A stretch of DNA of 64,000 nucleotides from Blattabacterium cuenoti (GCF_014252435.1 NZ_CP059220.1:186001-250000), one strand, 5' to 3'; positions 54,121 to 64,000 are shown, counted from the stretch's first letter. Notes: a model not told the origin generated them from the letters alone. Translations and numbers: made by a program.

Positions 54121-56109
54121 ATGAAAATCGAAAATAAAAATAGATATCTTCCTTTGTATAAATCTTACTTAATTGGTCTACTATTTGTTTTTATTGCTTT
54201 GTTGATCATTTTCAATTTATTGCATATTCAAAATGCATACGAAAAGTATAAAAAATATATTATAGAAAAAAGAATAAAAATTAATTTAATTCCAGCTAAA
54301 CGGGGTAATATTTATTCTGCAGATAACCGAATATTATCTACATCAGTGATAAAATATGATGTTCATATTGATTTTCAATCAATTTCTGATGAATTATTCA
54401 ATCATAATATCGTTTCTTTATGTAATTCGTTAGAATTTATATTAAAAAGACCAAAAGGTTTTTTTTATAAAAAATTTATAAAAGAAAAAAAAAAAGGAAA
54501 TAGATATTTTTTATTAGCAAAAAATTTAGATTTTTCAAAATTACAAATGCTTCAAAAACTTCCTATTTTCAATAAAGGAAAAAGGATAGGAGGATTTATT
54601 TCAGAACATAAAATATCTAGAATTCATACATTAAATATAGGAATCCGAACATTAGGATATGATGATCATCGAGGAAAAATTGGAATAGAAGGAGCATTTA
54701 GTAAATATTTAAGAGGAAAAGATGGAAAAAGATTAGAGCAACGTATTAGCTCAAATATATGGAAACCATTACAATCAAAAAATGAAATCGATCCAGAAGA
54801 TGGAAAAGATATCCATTCTACTATTGACATATCTTTACAAGATATTTCTTATCATGCCTTGCTACAAAAATTATGTGCATTTAAAGCTGATCATGGATGT
54901 GTAGTCTTAATGGAAGTAAAAAGTGGGAAAATATCTGTTATGATCAATCTTGAAAAAACCAAAAATAATACTTATGAAGACATAAGAAATTTTTCCGTAT
55001 GGGAAGGAAATGAACCAGGATCTACATTTAAAACTATAGCTCTTTTAGCAGCATTATCAGATAAAAAAATAGATATGAACATGTTAGTAGATATTAATGG
55101 TGGAGTCATGAAATTTAAAGGAAAAGAAATACGTGATAGTCATCATTATGAAACATACAAAAAATTAAATCCAAAACAAATTTTAGAAATTTCTTCTAAT
55201 GTAGGAATAGCAAAACTGATTCATGAAAAATATAAAAAAGAACCAGAAAAATTTATCAATCACTTATACAAATGGAATTTAAATAAAAAAATAGGAATAG
55301 ATATTCCTGGAGAAGGAACTCCTTTTATCCCAAAACCTGGAAAAAAAGAATGGAATGAAATGACTTTACCATGGATGACTTTTGGATATAACATCAAATT
55401 AACTCCTTTACAGATCCTTACTTTTTACAATGCTATAGCAAATGGAGGAAAAATGGTAAAACCTATGTTTGTCACAGAAATTAGAGATAAAGGAAAAAAT
55501 ATCAAAACATTCAAAACACCTATTGTCATTAATCCTTCTATAGCAGATCAAGATTCTTTGAACAAGATTCGGTATATGTTAGAAGGAGTAGTGAAAAATG
55601 GTACAGCAAAAAAATATTATCATCCAAAATGGCCATATGCAGGAAAAACAGGTACAACTCAATTTGAATATTGGGATAAAAATAAATCTACTACTTATAT
55701 TAGTTCTTTTGTTGGATTTTTTCCATATCAAAAACCAAAATATACTTGTATTGTCGTCATTTCTAAACCTAAAAAAAAACATTATGGTGTTGAAGTAGCT
55801 GTTCCAGTATTTGATCAAATTGTCCAATCAATTTATACAAGAATGAAAAAAAAGGAATTTCCTATTAATAAAAAACGAAATCAAACAGATTGGAAGAAAA
55901 AAATCAAAGAACGCAAAAATATTTTTTTATCCGATAAAAAAATTATGCCAAATGTTCTATCTCTTCCTGGTAAAGAAGTGATTCCATTGTTAGAAAATAA
56001 AGGATACATCATTCAATATGATGGAATAGGGAAAGTCATTCAACAATCAATCAAACCAGGAAAAAAAATAAAAAAAAACCAAGTTATTTTTCTAAAATTA
56101 GAAAAGTAG
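54121..56109 (+). CDS. ftsI: division-specific penicillin-binding protein (FtsI/PBP3-type transpeptidase)
   Basis: Cross-links septal peptidoglycan. One N-terminal transmembrane helix, a dimerisation domain, then the transpeptidase domain with SxxK in 'NEPGSTFKTIALLAAL', SxN in 'EISSNVGIAKLIHEK' and KTG in 'WPYAGKTGTTQFEYW'. A C-terminal PASTA-like domain has 'MPNVLSLPGKEVIPLLENKG'. Several in-frame ATGs exist (54067, 54082, 54121). I chose 54121 ('MKIENKNRYLPLY') since it clears ftsL and puts the helix near the start. Confidence 0.93.
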   Translation: MKIENKNRYLPLYKSYLIGLLFVFIALLIIFNLLHIQNAYEKYKKYIIEKRIKINLIPAKRGNIYSADNRILSTSVIKYDVHIDFQSISDELFNHNIVSLCNSLEFILKRPKGFFYKKFIKEKKKGNRYFLLAKNLDFSKLQMLQKLPIFNKGKRIGGFISEHKISRIHTLNIGIRTLGYDDHRGKIGIEGAFSKYLRGKDGKRLEQRISSNIWKPLQSKNEIDPEDGKDIHSTIDISLQDISYHALLQKLCAFKADHGCVVLMEVKSGKISVMINLEKTKNNTYEDIRNFSVWEGNEPGSTFKTIALLAALSDKKIDMNMLVDINGGVMKFKGKEIRDSHHYETYKKLNPKQILEISSNVGIAKLIHEKYKKEPEKFINHLYKWNLNKKIGIDIPGEGTPFIPKPGKKEWNEMTLPWMTFGYNIKLTPLQILTFYNAIANGGKMVKPMFVTEIRDKGKNIKTFKTPIVINPSIADQDSLNKIRYMLEGVVKNGTAKKYYHPKWPYAGKTGTTQFEYWDKNKSTTYISSFVGFFPYQKPKYTCIVVISKPKKKHYGVEVAVPVFDQIVQSIYTRMKKKEFPINKKRNQTDWKKKIKERKNIFLSDKKIMPNVLSLPGKEVIPLLENKGYIIQYDGIGKVIQQSIKPGKKIKKNQVIFLKLEK

Positions 56110-57585
56110 ATGAAAAAAGTATTAAAAAATGTATTGAAAGGAGTCCATATTATTAAAAAAATTGGTAAGGAAACTTCTCAATGGATCATAGGAATTTCTA
56201 TATCATCTCCAATGATTCATAAACATATGATTTTTATTGCTATAAAAGGAGAACAAACAGATGGTCATTTTTTTATTGAAGAAGCGATCAAAAATGGATC
56301 ACAAACCATCGTTTGTGAATATGTTCCTATTTCTTATCAAAAAAATGTATTGTATATATTGGTTCCAAATTCTAAAAAAGCTTTAGGAAAAATTTCGTCT
56401 AATTTTTACGAAAATCCCACAAAAAAAATAAAATTGATAGGAATTACAGGTACAAATGGAAAAACATCTGTAGCATATATATTACATCAGTTATTTTCCA
56501 ATATAGGAAAAAAAAGTATTCTTATTTCTACAATAGGAGTGAAAATACTATCCAAGGTCTATCCTAATTCACATACTACGCCCAATATTATTGATATCAA
56601 TAAATATTTATATGTTTCAATTCGAAAAGGATGTCAATATGCTTTTATGGAAGTCAGTTCACACGGAATTCATCAACAAAGAATTGAAGGTTTGTCATTT
56701 GAAGGAGGAATCTTTACTAATATCACTCACGATCATTTGGATTATCATCAATCTTTTCATCATTATTTATATACTAAGAGAAATTTTTTTCAAAGTTTAT
56801 CCAAAAAATCTTTTGCTTTGATTAATATCGATGACAAGAATTCACATAAAATAACAAGAAATATTTTGGCCAAGAAATATTTTTATGGATTAAAAAACAA
56901 TAAAAATTTTTTTGTAAAAGTATTACGAAAAAATCTTAATGGAAGTCAATTATTGATTGATGGTACTTATCCAATATTTACTAAAATTATTGGAAAATTT
57001 AATATATACAATATTTTAGCTGTATATGCAACATCTATTTTATTACAAATGGATAAAGATATCATCATAAAAAATTTGTCAAATATAAAACCCGTAAAAG
57101 GACGTTTTGAGCAGTTTTTATCAAAAAAAGGAATACGAATTATTGTAGATTATGCGCATAATCCAAATGGATTAAAATCAGTTTTAAAAACTATTACAGA
57201 TCTTACAAAAAAAAAGGATTCTAAATTGATATGTGTCGTAGGTTGTGGAGGAAATCGAGATAGAAAAAAACGTTCTATTATGGGTAAAATGGTTTATGAA
57301 ACATGCGATATTTCTATTTTTACATCTGATAATCCAAGATCAGAGGATCCACATAATATAATAAAAGATATGAAAAATTTTTCATCATATTTAAATTCAA
57401 AAAAAAATTTCTCTTTTATCAATCGAAAACAAGCAATTAATCAAGCTATTCAAATTGCAAATAAAAATGATATTGTTTTAATAGTAGGAAAAGGACATGA
57501 AAATTATCAAGAAATAAAAGGAATTCAATATCCTTTTAATGATATGAAAATTGCTAAAAAATTTCTTTTTGATAACAAAAAATAA
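56110..57585 (+). CDS. murE: UDP-MurNAc-L-Ala-D-Glu:meso-DAP ligase
   Basis: Adds meso-diaminopimelate. The ATP loop is 'GITGTNGKTSVAYIL', with 'NITHDHLDYH' and 'VDYAHNPNGL' following. 'FTSDNPRSEDPHNI' holds the DNPR motif that selects meso-DAP over lysine, consistent with dapF in this window. 491 aa. Starts directly after the ftsI stop. Confidence 0.96.
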   Translation: MKKVLKNVLKGVHIIKKIGKETSQWIIGISISSPMIHKHMIFIAIKGEQTDGHFFIEEAIKNGSQTIVCEYVPISYQKNVLYILVPNSKKALGKISSNFYENPTKKIKLIGITGTNGKTSVAYILHQLFSNIGKKSILISTIGVKILSKVYPNSHTTPNIIDINKYLYVSIRKGCQYAFMEVSSHGIHQQRIEGLSFEGGIFTNITHDHLDYHQSFHHYLYTKRNFFQSLSKKSFALINIDDKNSHKITRNILAKKYFYGLKNNKNFFVKVLRKNLNGSQLLIDGTYPIFTKIIGKFNIYNILAVYATSILLQMDKDIIIKNLSNIKPVKGRFEQFLSKKGIRIIVDYAHNPNGLKSVLKTITDLTKKKDSKLICVVGCGGNRDRKKRSIMGKMVYETCDISIFTSDNPRSEDPHNIIKDMKNFSSYLNSKKNFSFINRKQAINQAIQIANKNDIVLIVGKGHENYQEIKGIQYPFNDMKIAKKFLFDNKK

Positions 57586-57597
57586 TTCAAACAAATA

Positions 57598-58752
57598 ATG
57601 TTAACCTATTTATTTAATATCGATTCTATTTTTTATAGATCATTTATTTCTTTTTTATTATCATTTTTTATATCTCATTTCTCTTATAAAAGAATTATAT
57701 GTTGGAATCATAAAACAAAAAATGGTATCAAAGAAAATGTGAGAAATCTTGGTTTGATAGAGGAAAAAAAAAAAATTGGAATTCCAACAATGGGTGGTTT
57801 CGTTATGATATTTTCTACACTAATTTCTACTATACTATTTTCATCATTACAAAACATATATGTTATTATACTCATTATTACTTTGATTTTTATAGGATTG
57901 ATTGGATTTATAGACGATTATATCAAAATAAAATATCATAATAAAAAAGGATTAAGTATAATGGGAAAAATATTAGGACAAACGATTATAAGTTTTTTTA
58001 TAGGAACTATTATATATTTTTATCCAAATTCTTCTATTCATCAATCATTTTTTGATAAAACAAAACATGGATTCCAAACAACTATTCCTATGTTTTCTCA
58101 AAAATATTCAAAAAAAGAATTTGATTATTCTTATATATTAAGTTGGTATAATAAAAAATTAGAAAAATATACATGGATTATTTTTATTCCTATAGTTATT
58201 TTCATTGTTATATTTTTTTCTAATGGATCCAATATCACGGATGGAATAGATGGATTAAATGCTGGTCTTTCTGCTATTAGTTTTGTCACTTTATCTATAT
58301 TATCTATAATTTCAAGTAATAAAATTTATTCTCAATATTTTCATTCAATTTATATTCCTGGTTTAGAAGAAACAATTATATTTTCTTGTTCTTTTTTAGG
58401 AACTTTAATCAGTTATCTTTGGTATAACTCCTATCCAGCTCAAATTTTTATGGGAGATATGGGTAGTCTACCTATAGGAGGATCAATAGCTATACTAGCT
58501 ATTTTAAATAGGAAAGAATTGTTATTACCGTTTATATGTGGAATTTTTTTCATGGAGAATATTTCCGTACTTATACAAATATGTTATTTTAAATTTTCTA
58601 AAAAAAAATATGGAATAGGAAGAAGAATTTTTAGGATGACACCTATTCATCATCATTTTCAAAAATTAGGATATCACGAAAATAAAATTTGTAGTCGTTT
58701 TTTTATCATACAAATAATACTTTCTATATTGGTATTTATTTTTCTTATATAA
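57598..58752 (+). CDS. mraY: phospho-MurNAc-pentapeptide transferase
   Basis: Integral membrane enzyme that makes lipid I. Ten or so hydrophobic helices. 'KKIGIPTMGGFVMI', 'GFIDDYIKIKYHNKKGLSIM', 'SNITDGIDGLNAGLSAI', 'MGDMGSLPIGGSIAI' and 'RMTPIHHHFQKLGYHE' carry the Mg-binding aspartates and the His motif. 384 aa; the 'KKFDYSYI' insert is typical of Bacteroidetes. Confidence 0.96.
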   Translation: MLTYLFNIDSIFYRSFISFLLSFFISHFSYKRIICWNHKTKNGIKENVRNLGLIEEKKKIGIPTMGGFVMIFSTLISTILFSSLQNIYVIILIITLIFIGLIGFIDDYIKIKYHNKKGLSIMGKILGQTIISFFIGTIIYFYPNSSIHQSFFDKTKHGFQTTIPMFSQKYSKKEFDYSYILSWYNKKLEKYTWIIFIPIVIFIVIFFSNGSNITDGIDGLNAGLSAISFVTLSILSIISSNKIYSQYFHSIYIPGLEETIIFSCSFLGTLISYLWYNSYPAQIFMGDMGSLPIGGSIAILAILNRKELLLPFICGIFFMENISVLIQICYFKFSKKKYGIGRRIFRMTPIHHHFQKLGYHENKICSRFFIIQIILSILVFIFLI

Positions 58753-58760
58753 AAAAATTG

Positions 58761-60130
58761 ATGAAAAAAGATTTAATCGTAATATTAGGAGGAGGAGAAA
58801 GTGGAATAGGAGCTGCTATATTAGCTAATAAATATGGATTGAAAACATTTGTATCAGATTCTGAAAAAATTCCCAATAAATACAAAAATATGTTAATTAA
58901 ACATCAAATTTCTTTTGAAGAAAAAGGTCATTCAAGGAAATTTATAATGAAAAAAGCGAGTAAAATTATTAAAAGTCCAGGTATTTCTGTCAAAAATTCA
59001 TTTTTAAAAAAAATAAAATATATGGGAATTCCCATATTATCTGAATTAGAATTTGGAAAAAGTTTTTTAAAAAAATCATATATCATAAGTATTACAGGAA
59101 GTAACGGAAAGACTACTACCAGCAAACTAATATACAATATATTGAAAAACAATCAAAAACAAACTGTAGGTTTAGCTGGAAATATTGGAAATAGTTTCTC
59201 CAAAGAAATTTTAAAAAAAAAAAAATTTATGTATTAGAGGTAAGTAGTTTTCAATTAGATGATTGTTTAAATTTTCGTTCGAATATTGCAGTTATATTAA
59301 ATATAACAAGAGATCATTTGAATAGATATGATAATAATATAGATAAATACATACATTCTAAACTAAAACTAGCAATATTTCAAAAAAAAGAAGATATTTT
59401 AGTTTACAATTATGATGATCCAATTCTTCGAGAAGGACTGATGAAATATGCAATCCATCCTCAATGCATTCCTTTTTCTATAGAAAAAAAATTACATATG
59501 GGTGCTTATTTCAAAGATGATAAAATATGGATTCAAAGTGGAAATAAAAAAAAATTCAAATTTTTGAATATAAAAGATATTCTTTTAATAGGTCATCATA
59601 ATATTTACAATGTAATGGCTTCATTAATTGTATCTCAAATACTCAACATAGATAAAAAATTTGTAATAAATACTATATCAAAATTTAAACCAATGAAACA
59701 TCGTATGGAGTATTTTTTTCATATAAACGGAATAACATTCATCAACGATTCTAAAGCTACTAATGTTAATTCCGTTTTTTATGCATTGGATAGTATAAAG
59801 GGACCCATTATATTGATTATTGGTGGATATGATAAAGGAAATGATTATCATGAATTGATCCCATTACTGAAAAAAAAAGTTAAAGCTATCATATGTTTAG
59901 GGAGAAAAAACAAAAAAATTATTAAATCTTTCGAAAAGATTATCGATTGTATTGAAGAAACCCAATCTATGAGAGAAGCTGTACGAATGGCATATAGATT
60001 TTCTTCGTATGGAGACTGTATTTTGTTGTCTCCTGCGTGTTCTAGTTTTGATCTATTCAAGGATTATAAAGAAAAAGGGAACAAATTTAAACAAGAAGTG
60101 AAAGAATTGTTCACTAAAAAGATGAAATAA
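58761..60130 (+). CDS. murD: UDP-MurNAc-L-Ala:D-Glu ligase, frame-shifted at a poly-A tract
   Basis: Adds D-Glu (made by MurI) to UDP-MurNAc-Ala. Frame one (58761-59237) gives 'LIVILGGGESGIGAAILANK', 'SPGIS' and the ATP loop 'SITGSNGKTTTSKLIY', then runs through 13 A at 59213-59225 to a stop. In the -1 frame, 'YVLEVSSFQLDD' begins at about 59228, and 'FINDSKATNVNSVFYAL', 'IIGGYDKGNDY' and 'LLSPACSSFDLF' continue to 60130. One extra A rebuilds a full-length, roughly 456-aa MurD. All other domains look intact, so rescue by slippage is likely. A TTG at 58758 could also serve as start. Confidence 0.88.
59213..59225 (+). other. poly-A tract (A13), frameshift point in murD
   Basis: Thirteen A in a row lie exactly where the murD frame changes. 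Fourteen (or eleven) A would keep the frame. The run encodes a Lys stretch in a surface region between the ATP loop and the SSFQL motif. Confidence 0.85.
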
Positions 60131-60133
60131 ATA

Positions 60134-61291
60134 ATGAAACTTGATATATTTATAAAAAAATATGTAAGAGGAGATAAATATTTATGGTCATTTATATCTC
60201 TATTATCTATTTTCTCTTTTTTACCTGTATATTCCGCAAGTATTAATTTAGTGAACGCATATGGATGTAGTTCTAATATTGTTTTTTATTTTTTATTCAA
60301 ACATACTTTGTTCATATTAATTGGATATGGTATTCTTTTTTTTTCTCAATTCATAAATTATAAATATATTTATCGTACATCTATATATCCAATTCCATTC
60401 GTCTCGATTTTATTAATTTTAACATTAATTCAAGGAAAACAATTACATGGAGTGAATGCATCTCGTTGGTTATACATTCCTATTCTTAATATATCTTTTC
60501 AAACTTCGAATATTGCTGGATTAGCACTTTTTATTTATTGCTCCAAATTTCTTTATCAAAAAAAAAATTGTGGTTTTATTTATTCATTGTTTACATTGTG
60601 GTTCCCAATATTTTTTGTTATAGGACTAATTTTACCCGCTAATGGATCTACGGCTGTTCTTATTTTTTTTTCGATTTGCATTTTACTTTTTATAGGTGGA
60701 TACCCAATATCAAGATTAATAGGAATTTTATTCATGGGAATATTATTTGCAACAATATACATTTACTCCGTTCTAAAATGGGGTGAAAACCAACCAGTTC
60801 ATAGAGTTTTTACATGGAAAAGTCGAATAGAAAAATTCTATAATCCATCTGGAGACAATTATCAAATTCAATTAGCAAAATCAGCTATTTTTTTAGGAAA
60901 AAAATTTGGACGTGGACCAGGAAAAAGTGTATTAAAAGCTTTTCTCCCACAATCCTCTTCAGATTTTATTTATGCTATTATTATAGAAGAATATGGATTG
61001 ATAGGGGGAGTTCTCCTTTTATTCATATATTTGCTTATATTACTCAGAATCATTATAATAGCAACAAAAATACAAAATTATTACTGTACTTTGCTTGTAC
61101 TGTCATTAGGTTTCCCTATAATTACTCAAGCATTCATTAATATGGGGATAGTGGTTGGATTATTTCCTGTAACAGGACAAAATTTACCTCTGATAAGTTC
61201 TGGAGGAACATCTATGTGGGTTACTTTTTTTAGTTTTGGTATTATACTTAGTGTCAGTAAATTAATAAATAAAAAATCGATAAGTCAATGA
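60134..61291 (+). CDS. ftsW: septal peptidoglycan glycosyltransferase FtsW
   Basis: SEDS-family polymerase partnered with FtsI. About ten membrane helices. 'VNASRWLYIPILNISFQTSN' carries the (G)ARRW-type segment. 'YQIQLAKSAIFLGKKFGRGP' and 'LPQSSSDFIYAIIIEEYGLI' hold the conserved Asp/Glu loops, and 'FPVTGQNLPLISSGGTSMW' the C-terminal signature. 385 aa. Its stop overlaps the murG start. Confidence 0.95.
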   Translation: MKLDIFIKKYVRGDKYLWSFISLLSIFSFLPVYSASINLVNAYGCSSNIVFYFLFKHTLFILIGYGILFFSQFINYKYIYRTSIYPIPFVSILLILTLIQGKQLHGVNASRWLYIPILNISFQTSNIAGLALFIYCSKFLYQKKNCGFIYSLFTLWFPIFFVIGLILPANGSTAVLIFFSICILLFIGGYPISRLIGILFMGILFATIYIYSVLKWGENQPVHRVFTWKSRIEKFYNPSGDNYQIQLAKSAIFLGKKFGRGPGKSVLKAFLPQSSSDFIYAIIIEEYGLIGGVLLLFIYLLILLRIIIIATKIQNYYCTLLVLSLGFPIITQAFINMGIVVGLFPVTGQNLPLISSGGTSMWVTFFSFGIILSVSKLINKKSISQ

Positions 61292-62397
61292 ATTTCAATT
61301 TGCATCCAAAAGTGTTAATTAGCAGTGGTGGAACTGGAGGTCATATTTATACAGGTATAGCCATCGCAGATGCCATCACGAAAATCATTCCAAAATCAAA
61401 AATTTTATTTATTGGTTCCAAAAAACACATGGAAATCAAAAAAATACCAAAATCTGGTTATTCTATTGAAAAAATTCATATAACAGGCGGTAGAAATAGA
61501 TTAAAATCTGTTTTAGGCTGTATATCATTACTGATGGAAGTAATAAATAGTTTTTTTTTAGCAGATAAAATTCTAAAAAAATTTTTGCCTAATATAGTAA
61601 TTGGTACAGGTGGTTTTACTAGTTTTCCTACATTAAGTGCTGCAATCAAAAATGGAATACCTATTCTTATTCAAGAACAAAATGCGTTCCCAGGATTGAC
61701 TAATAGAATATTTTCTAGATATGCTAAAAAGATATGCATAGCCTATGAAGAAGCTAAACAATATTTACCAAAAAACAAAACAATAGTTACTGGAAATCCA
61801 ATTCGTTCCAAAATTTTAAAAACAGATCTTAGTAAAAAAGATGCTTGCATTCAGTTAGGTATAAATATAGAAAATCCTGTTATTTTATCTATAGGAGGAA
61901 GTCAAGGTTCTGAAAATATAAATAATGCTTGGATGAATGGATTACAACGATTAATCCATTTAAATATACAACTGATTTGGCATACAGGAAAATTTATTCA
62001 TCAAATTAAAAATAACAAAATATCTCATCATTCTAATTTTATTTTAATGGAATTTATTGATAATATAGAAATTTGTTATGCAGCTGCTGATGTAATTGTA
62101 TCTAGAGCTGGGGCTTTAACTATATCAGAAATATGTTTGATAAGAAAGCCTTATATATTAATTCCTTTTCCTTGGTCAACGGATGATCATCAAAATAAAA
62201 ATGCAAAAGTATTAGAAAATCAAAAAGCAGCATTAATCATTAAGAATAATGAAATAAATCAAAAGTTAGTGGATTCTACAATAAGATTATTACAAGATTC
62301 TTGTTTAAAAAAACAAATGATGCAAAATATGATTCAATTTGGAAAACCTAATGCAACAAAAGACATTGTAAATGAAATTTTACATATTATATTATGA
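61288..62397 (+). CDS. murG: lipid II synthase (GlcNAc transferase)
   Basis: Adds GlcNAc to lipid I on the inner face of the membrane. 'SSGGTGGHIYTGIAIADAI' is the first G-loop; 'IGTGGFTSFPTLSAAIKNGI' and 'IQEQNAFPGLTNRIFSRYAK' follow, then 'LSIGGSQGSENIN' and the donor site 'VSRAGALTISEICLIRKPYI'. 369 aa. Four-nt overlaps with both neighbours. Confidence 0.96.
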   Translation: MNFNLHPKVLISSGGTGGHIYTGIAIADAITKIIPKSKILFIGSKKHMEIKKIPKSGYSIEKIHITGGRNRLKSVLGCISLLMEVINSFFLADKILKKFLPNIVIGTGGFTSFPTLSAAIKNGIPILIQEQNAFPGLTNRIFSRYAKKICIAYEEAKQYLPKNKTIVTGNPIRSKILKTDLSKKDACIQLGINIENPVILSIGGSQGSENINNAWMNGLQRLIHLNIQLIWHTGKFIHQIKNNKISHHSNFILMEFIDNIEICYAAADVIVSRAGALTISEICLIRKPYILIPFPWSTDDHQNKNAKVLENQKAALIIKNNEINQKLVDSTIRLLQDSCLKKQMMQNMIQFGKPNATKDIVNEILHIIL

Positions 62398-63767
62398 ATT
62401 TAAATAAAATTAATTTTTTTTATTTTCTAGGTATAGGTGGAATTGGAATGAGTTCATTAGCTAGATACTTTCATTATATGGGAAAAGTAGTACATGGACA
62501 TGATCAAAATAAAACTTATCTAACTAAAAATTTAGAACAAGAAGGTATTATGATTAATTATCGTGATAATATAAAATTTTTACCAAAATGGATTGATTCT
62601 AAAAAATGTTTAATCATATATACTCCAGCTATTCCTCATGATCATCAACAATGGATGGCTTTAAAAAAATGTGGAAAAAATATAAAAAAAAGATCTCAAG
62701 TATTATCTTTAATAACAAAAGAATCTATTTGTATCGCTATAGGAGGTACTCATGGAAAAACAACTACATGCAGTATATTAAGTCATATTTTTTATAATGC
62801 TGGAATAAGTTTTACTGCTTTTTTAGGAGGAATACCAGATAACTATGGATCGAATTTAATATTAAATGGGAATAAATTTATTCTAGTAGAAGCTGATGAA
62901 TTTGATCATTCTTTCTTATACTTATCACCAAATATAGCTTGTATTACATCTATAGATCAAGATCATGTAGATATTTATCCTAAAAAAACATGTATGAAAA
63001 AAGCTTATATCAATTTTTCAAATCAAATAAAAAAACCATATAATAAACTCTTTCTTTGTAAAGAAGATACATTTTTTCAAGAAAATGCTATTTATTATTC
63101 AGTAGAAAAAAAAGAAAGTTATTATTCGAATCGAATTTACATTAAACAAAATAGATGGTATTTTGATTTTCATACTCCAAAAGAAATATGGAGATCGATC
63201 CCATTACCTATTCCAGGAATTCATAATGTAAAAAATACTACTGCGGCTTTGGCTATTTCTGATTATTTAAATATTCATCAAGAAAAAGTTCGAAATGCAT
63301 TATATTTATTTTCAGGAATTCAAAGAAGATTTTATTTTCATTATATATCTAAAAAAAAAATATATATAGATGATTATGCTCATCATCCAACAGAAATTAA
63401 TGCATTAATTCATACTGTGAGAAAATGCTATCCTAAAAAAATCATATTAGGTATTTTTCAACCACACTTATTTAGTAGAACTAAGTTTTTTGAAAAATCT
63501 TTTGCAAGAAGTTTGGAAAAATTAGATTTATTAATCTTGCTAGATATTTATCCAGCAAGAGAATCTCCTATGGATCATAATATTAATTCGAATATTTTAT
63601 TGCAAAAAATAAAAATCAGTCCTCAAAATAAAGAAATATCTTCATTGTCAAAAATTTTAGAAAAAATTAAAAAAAAATGTTTCGATATTATTATTACAAT
63701 AGGAGCAGGAAATATAGATAATTTAATTATTCCTATCAAAAAATGGTTGAATAAAACATATGGATAA
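62394..63767 (+). CDS. murC: UDP-MurNAc:L-Ala ligase
   Basis: Starts the stem peptide. 'YFLGIGGIGMSSLARYFHYM' is the Rossmann loop, and the ATP loop is 'IAIGGTHGKTTTCSIL'. 'LVEADEFDHSFLYLSP', 'SIDQDHVDIYP' and 'IDDYAHHPTEI' are Mur-ligase motifs characteristic of MurC. 457 aa. Followed directly by ftsQ. Confidence 0.96.
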   Translation: MNLNKINFFYFLGIGGIGMSSLARYFHYMGKVVHGHDQNKTYLTKNLEQEGIMINYRDNIKFLPKWIDSKKCLIIYTPAIPHDHQQWMALKKCGKNIKKRSQVLSLITKESICIAIGGTHGKTTTCSILSHIFYNAGISFTAFLGGIPDNYGSNLILNGNKFILVEADEFDHSFLYLSPNIACITSIDQDHVDIYPKKTCMKKAYINFSNQIKKPYNKLFLCKEDTFFQENAIYYSVEKKESYYSNRIYIKQNRWYFDFHTPKEIWRSIPLPIPGIHNVKNTTAALAISDYLNIHQEKVRNALYLFSGIQRRFYFHYISKKKIYIDDYAHHPTEINALIHTVRKCYPKKIILGIFQPHLFSRTKFFEKSFARSLEKLDLLILLDIYPARESPMDHNINSNILLQKIKISPQNKEISSLSKILEKIKKKCFDIIITIGAGNIDNLIIPIKKWLNKTYG

Positions 63768-64000
63768 ATGAAAAGAAAGAGAGTCTCTTTTATTTTTATT
63801 TTATTCTTATATATTATATTTTTAATGTTATTGACTTTTTTTACTGTTAAAAACCATAAAAATAGGAGTTTGAAAAAATTCCATATTATTATTCATTCCA
63901 AATCCAATAATCATTTTATCAATAAAAAAATCATTCAAAATATTATTTTTCATGAATCAAACAAAAATGAAAAAACCATTGGTCAATTATGTATATTAGA
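63768..64000 (+). CDS. ftsQ: FtsQ-like cell-division protein, cut by the window end
   Basis: The ATG lies immediately after the murC stop and the frame stays open to the window end (77 codons). A basic N-terminus, one transmembrane helix ('SFIFILFLYIIFLMLLTFF') and the start of a periplasmic domain with 'NHFINKKIIQNIIF' fit FtsQ (POTRA-like domain), as does its position after murC in this cluster. Confidence 0.8.
   Translation, partial: MKRKRVSFIFILFLYIIFLMLLTFFTVKNHKNRSLKKFHIIIHSKSNNHFINKKIIQNIIFHESNKNEKTIGQLCIL

Noticed and set aside
1-64000. Insertion sequences, prophage genes or integrases
   Set aside because: No transposase, integrase or phage motif and no paired terminal repeats were seen; the only long inverted repeat is the spacerless 44-bp palindrome.

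Overview
This window is chromosomal DNA from a very AT-rich, strongly reduced Bacteroidetes genome, almost certainly Blattabacterium, the cockroach fat-body endosymbiont. Bacteroidetes signs are a fused CcoN-CcoO oxidase subunit, bifunctional HisB and HisIE, a transketolase split into two subunits, absence of Shine-Dalgarno-like sequences, and repeated TAnnTTTG (-7) promoter boxes. Endosymbiont signs are tight packing, convergent genes that share one TTAA as both stop codons, long poly-A tracts inside genes, several decaying pseudogenes, and complete retained operons for essential amino acids.

Layout. 1-8.6 kb: a frame-shifted TPM-domain protein, valS, folA, a broken bifunctional-nuclease gene, an eroded 0.9-kb gap that ends in a 44-bp perfect palindrome in front of pdhB, then metF and serS. 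8.7-10.9 kb: rsmA, folD and a clear queE pseudogene. 10.9-18.2 kb: the complete histidine operon hisGDCBHAF(IE) on the minus strand, with a terminator-like hairpin just before hisG. 18.3-22.4 kb: xth, tRNA-Lys, aroK, tilS, a 0.7-kb gap and a YggS-type PLP protein. 22.4-28.8 kb: the complete tryptophan operon trpEGDCFBA on the minus strand, also with a terminator hairpin before trpE; TrpE carries Phe where the tryptophan-sensing Ser of the LLES motif belongs. 29.6-38.6 kb: gcvH, the cbb3 oxidase cluster (ccoI, ccoS, ccoNO, ccoQ, ccoP, ccoH; no ccoG) and maeB. 38.6-43.8 kb: murI, rpsT, tRNA-Glu, aroA, a MazG-like remnant, the two transketolase genes and smpB. 43.9-52.8 kb: an OmpA-family protein with an 18-bp tandem repeat, tatC, ychF, an M42 peptidase, dapF, a DegQ/HtrA protease, an LptF/G permease and tgt. 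52.9-64.0 kb: the division and cell-wall cluster rsmH-ftsL-ftsI-murE-mraY-murD-ftsW-murG-murC-ftsQ, with murD frame-shifted at a run of 13 A.

How it works together. The window covers amino-acid provisioning (His and Trp complete; parts of the shikimate, folate/C1, lysine/DAP and glycine-cleavage pathways), microaerobic respiration, and a full peptidoglycan and division module including the D-Glu and meso-DAP supply enzymes. The most interesting signals are regulatory: terminator hairpins between the predicted promoter and the first gene of both amino-acid operons, without any recognisable leader peptide; the TrpE change expected to abolish feedback inhibition; and two genes, one essential, that need a -1 frame correction at poly-A tracts.
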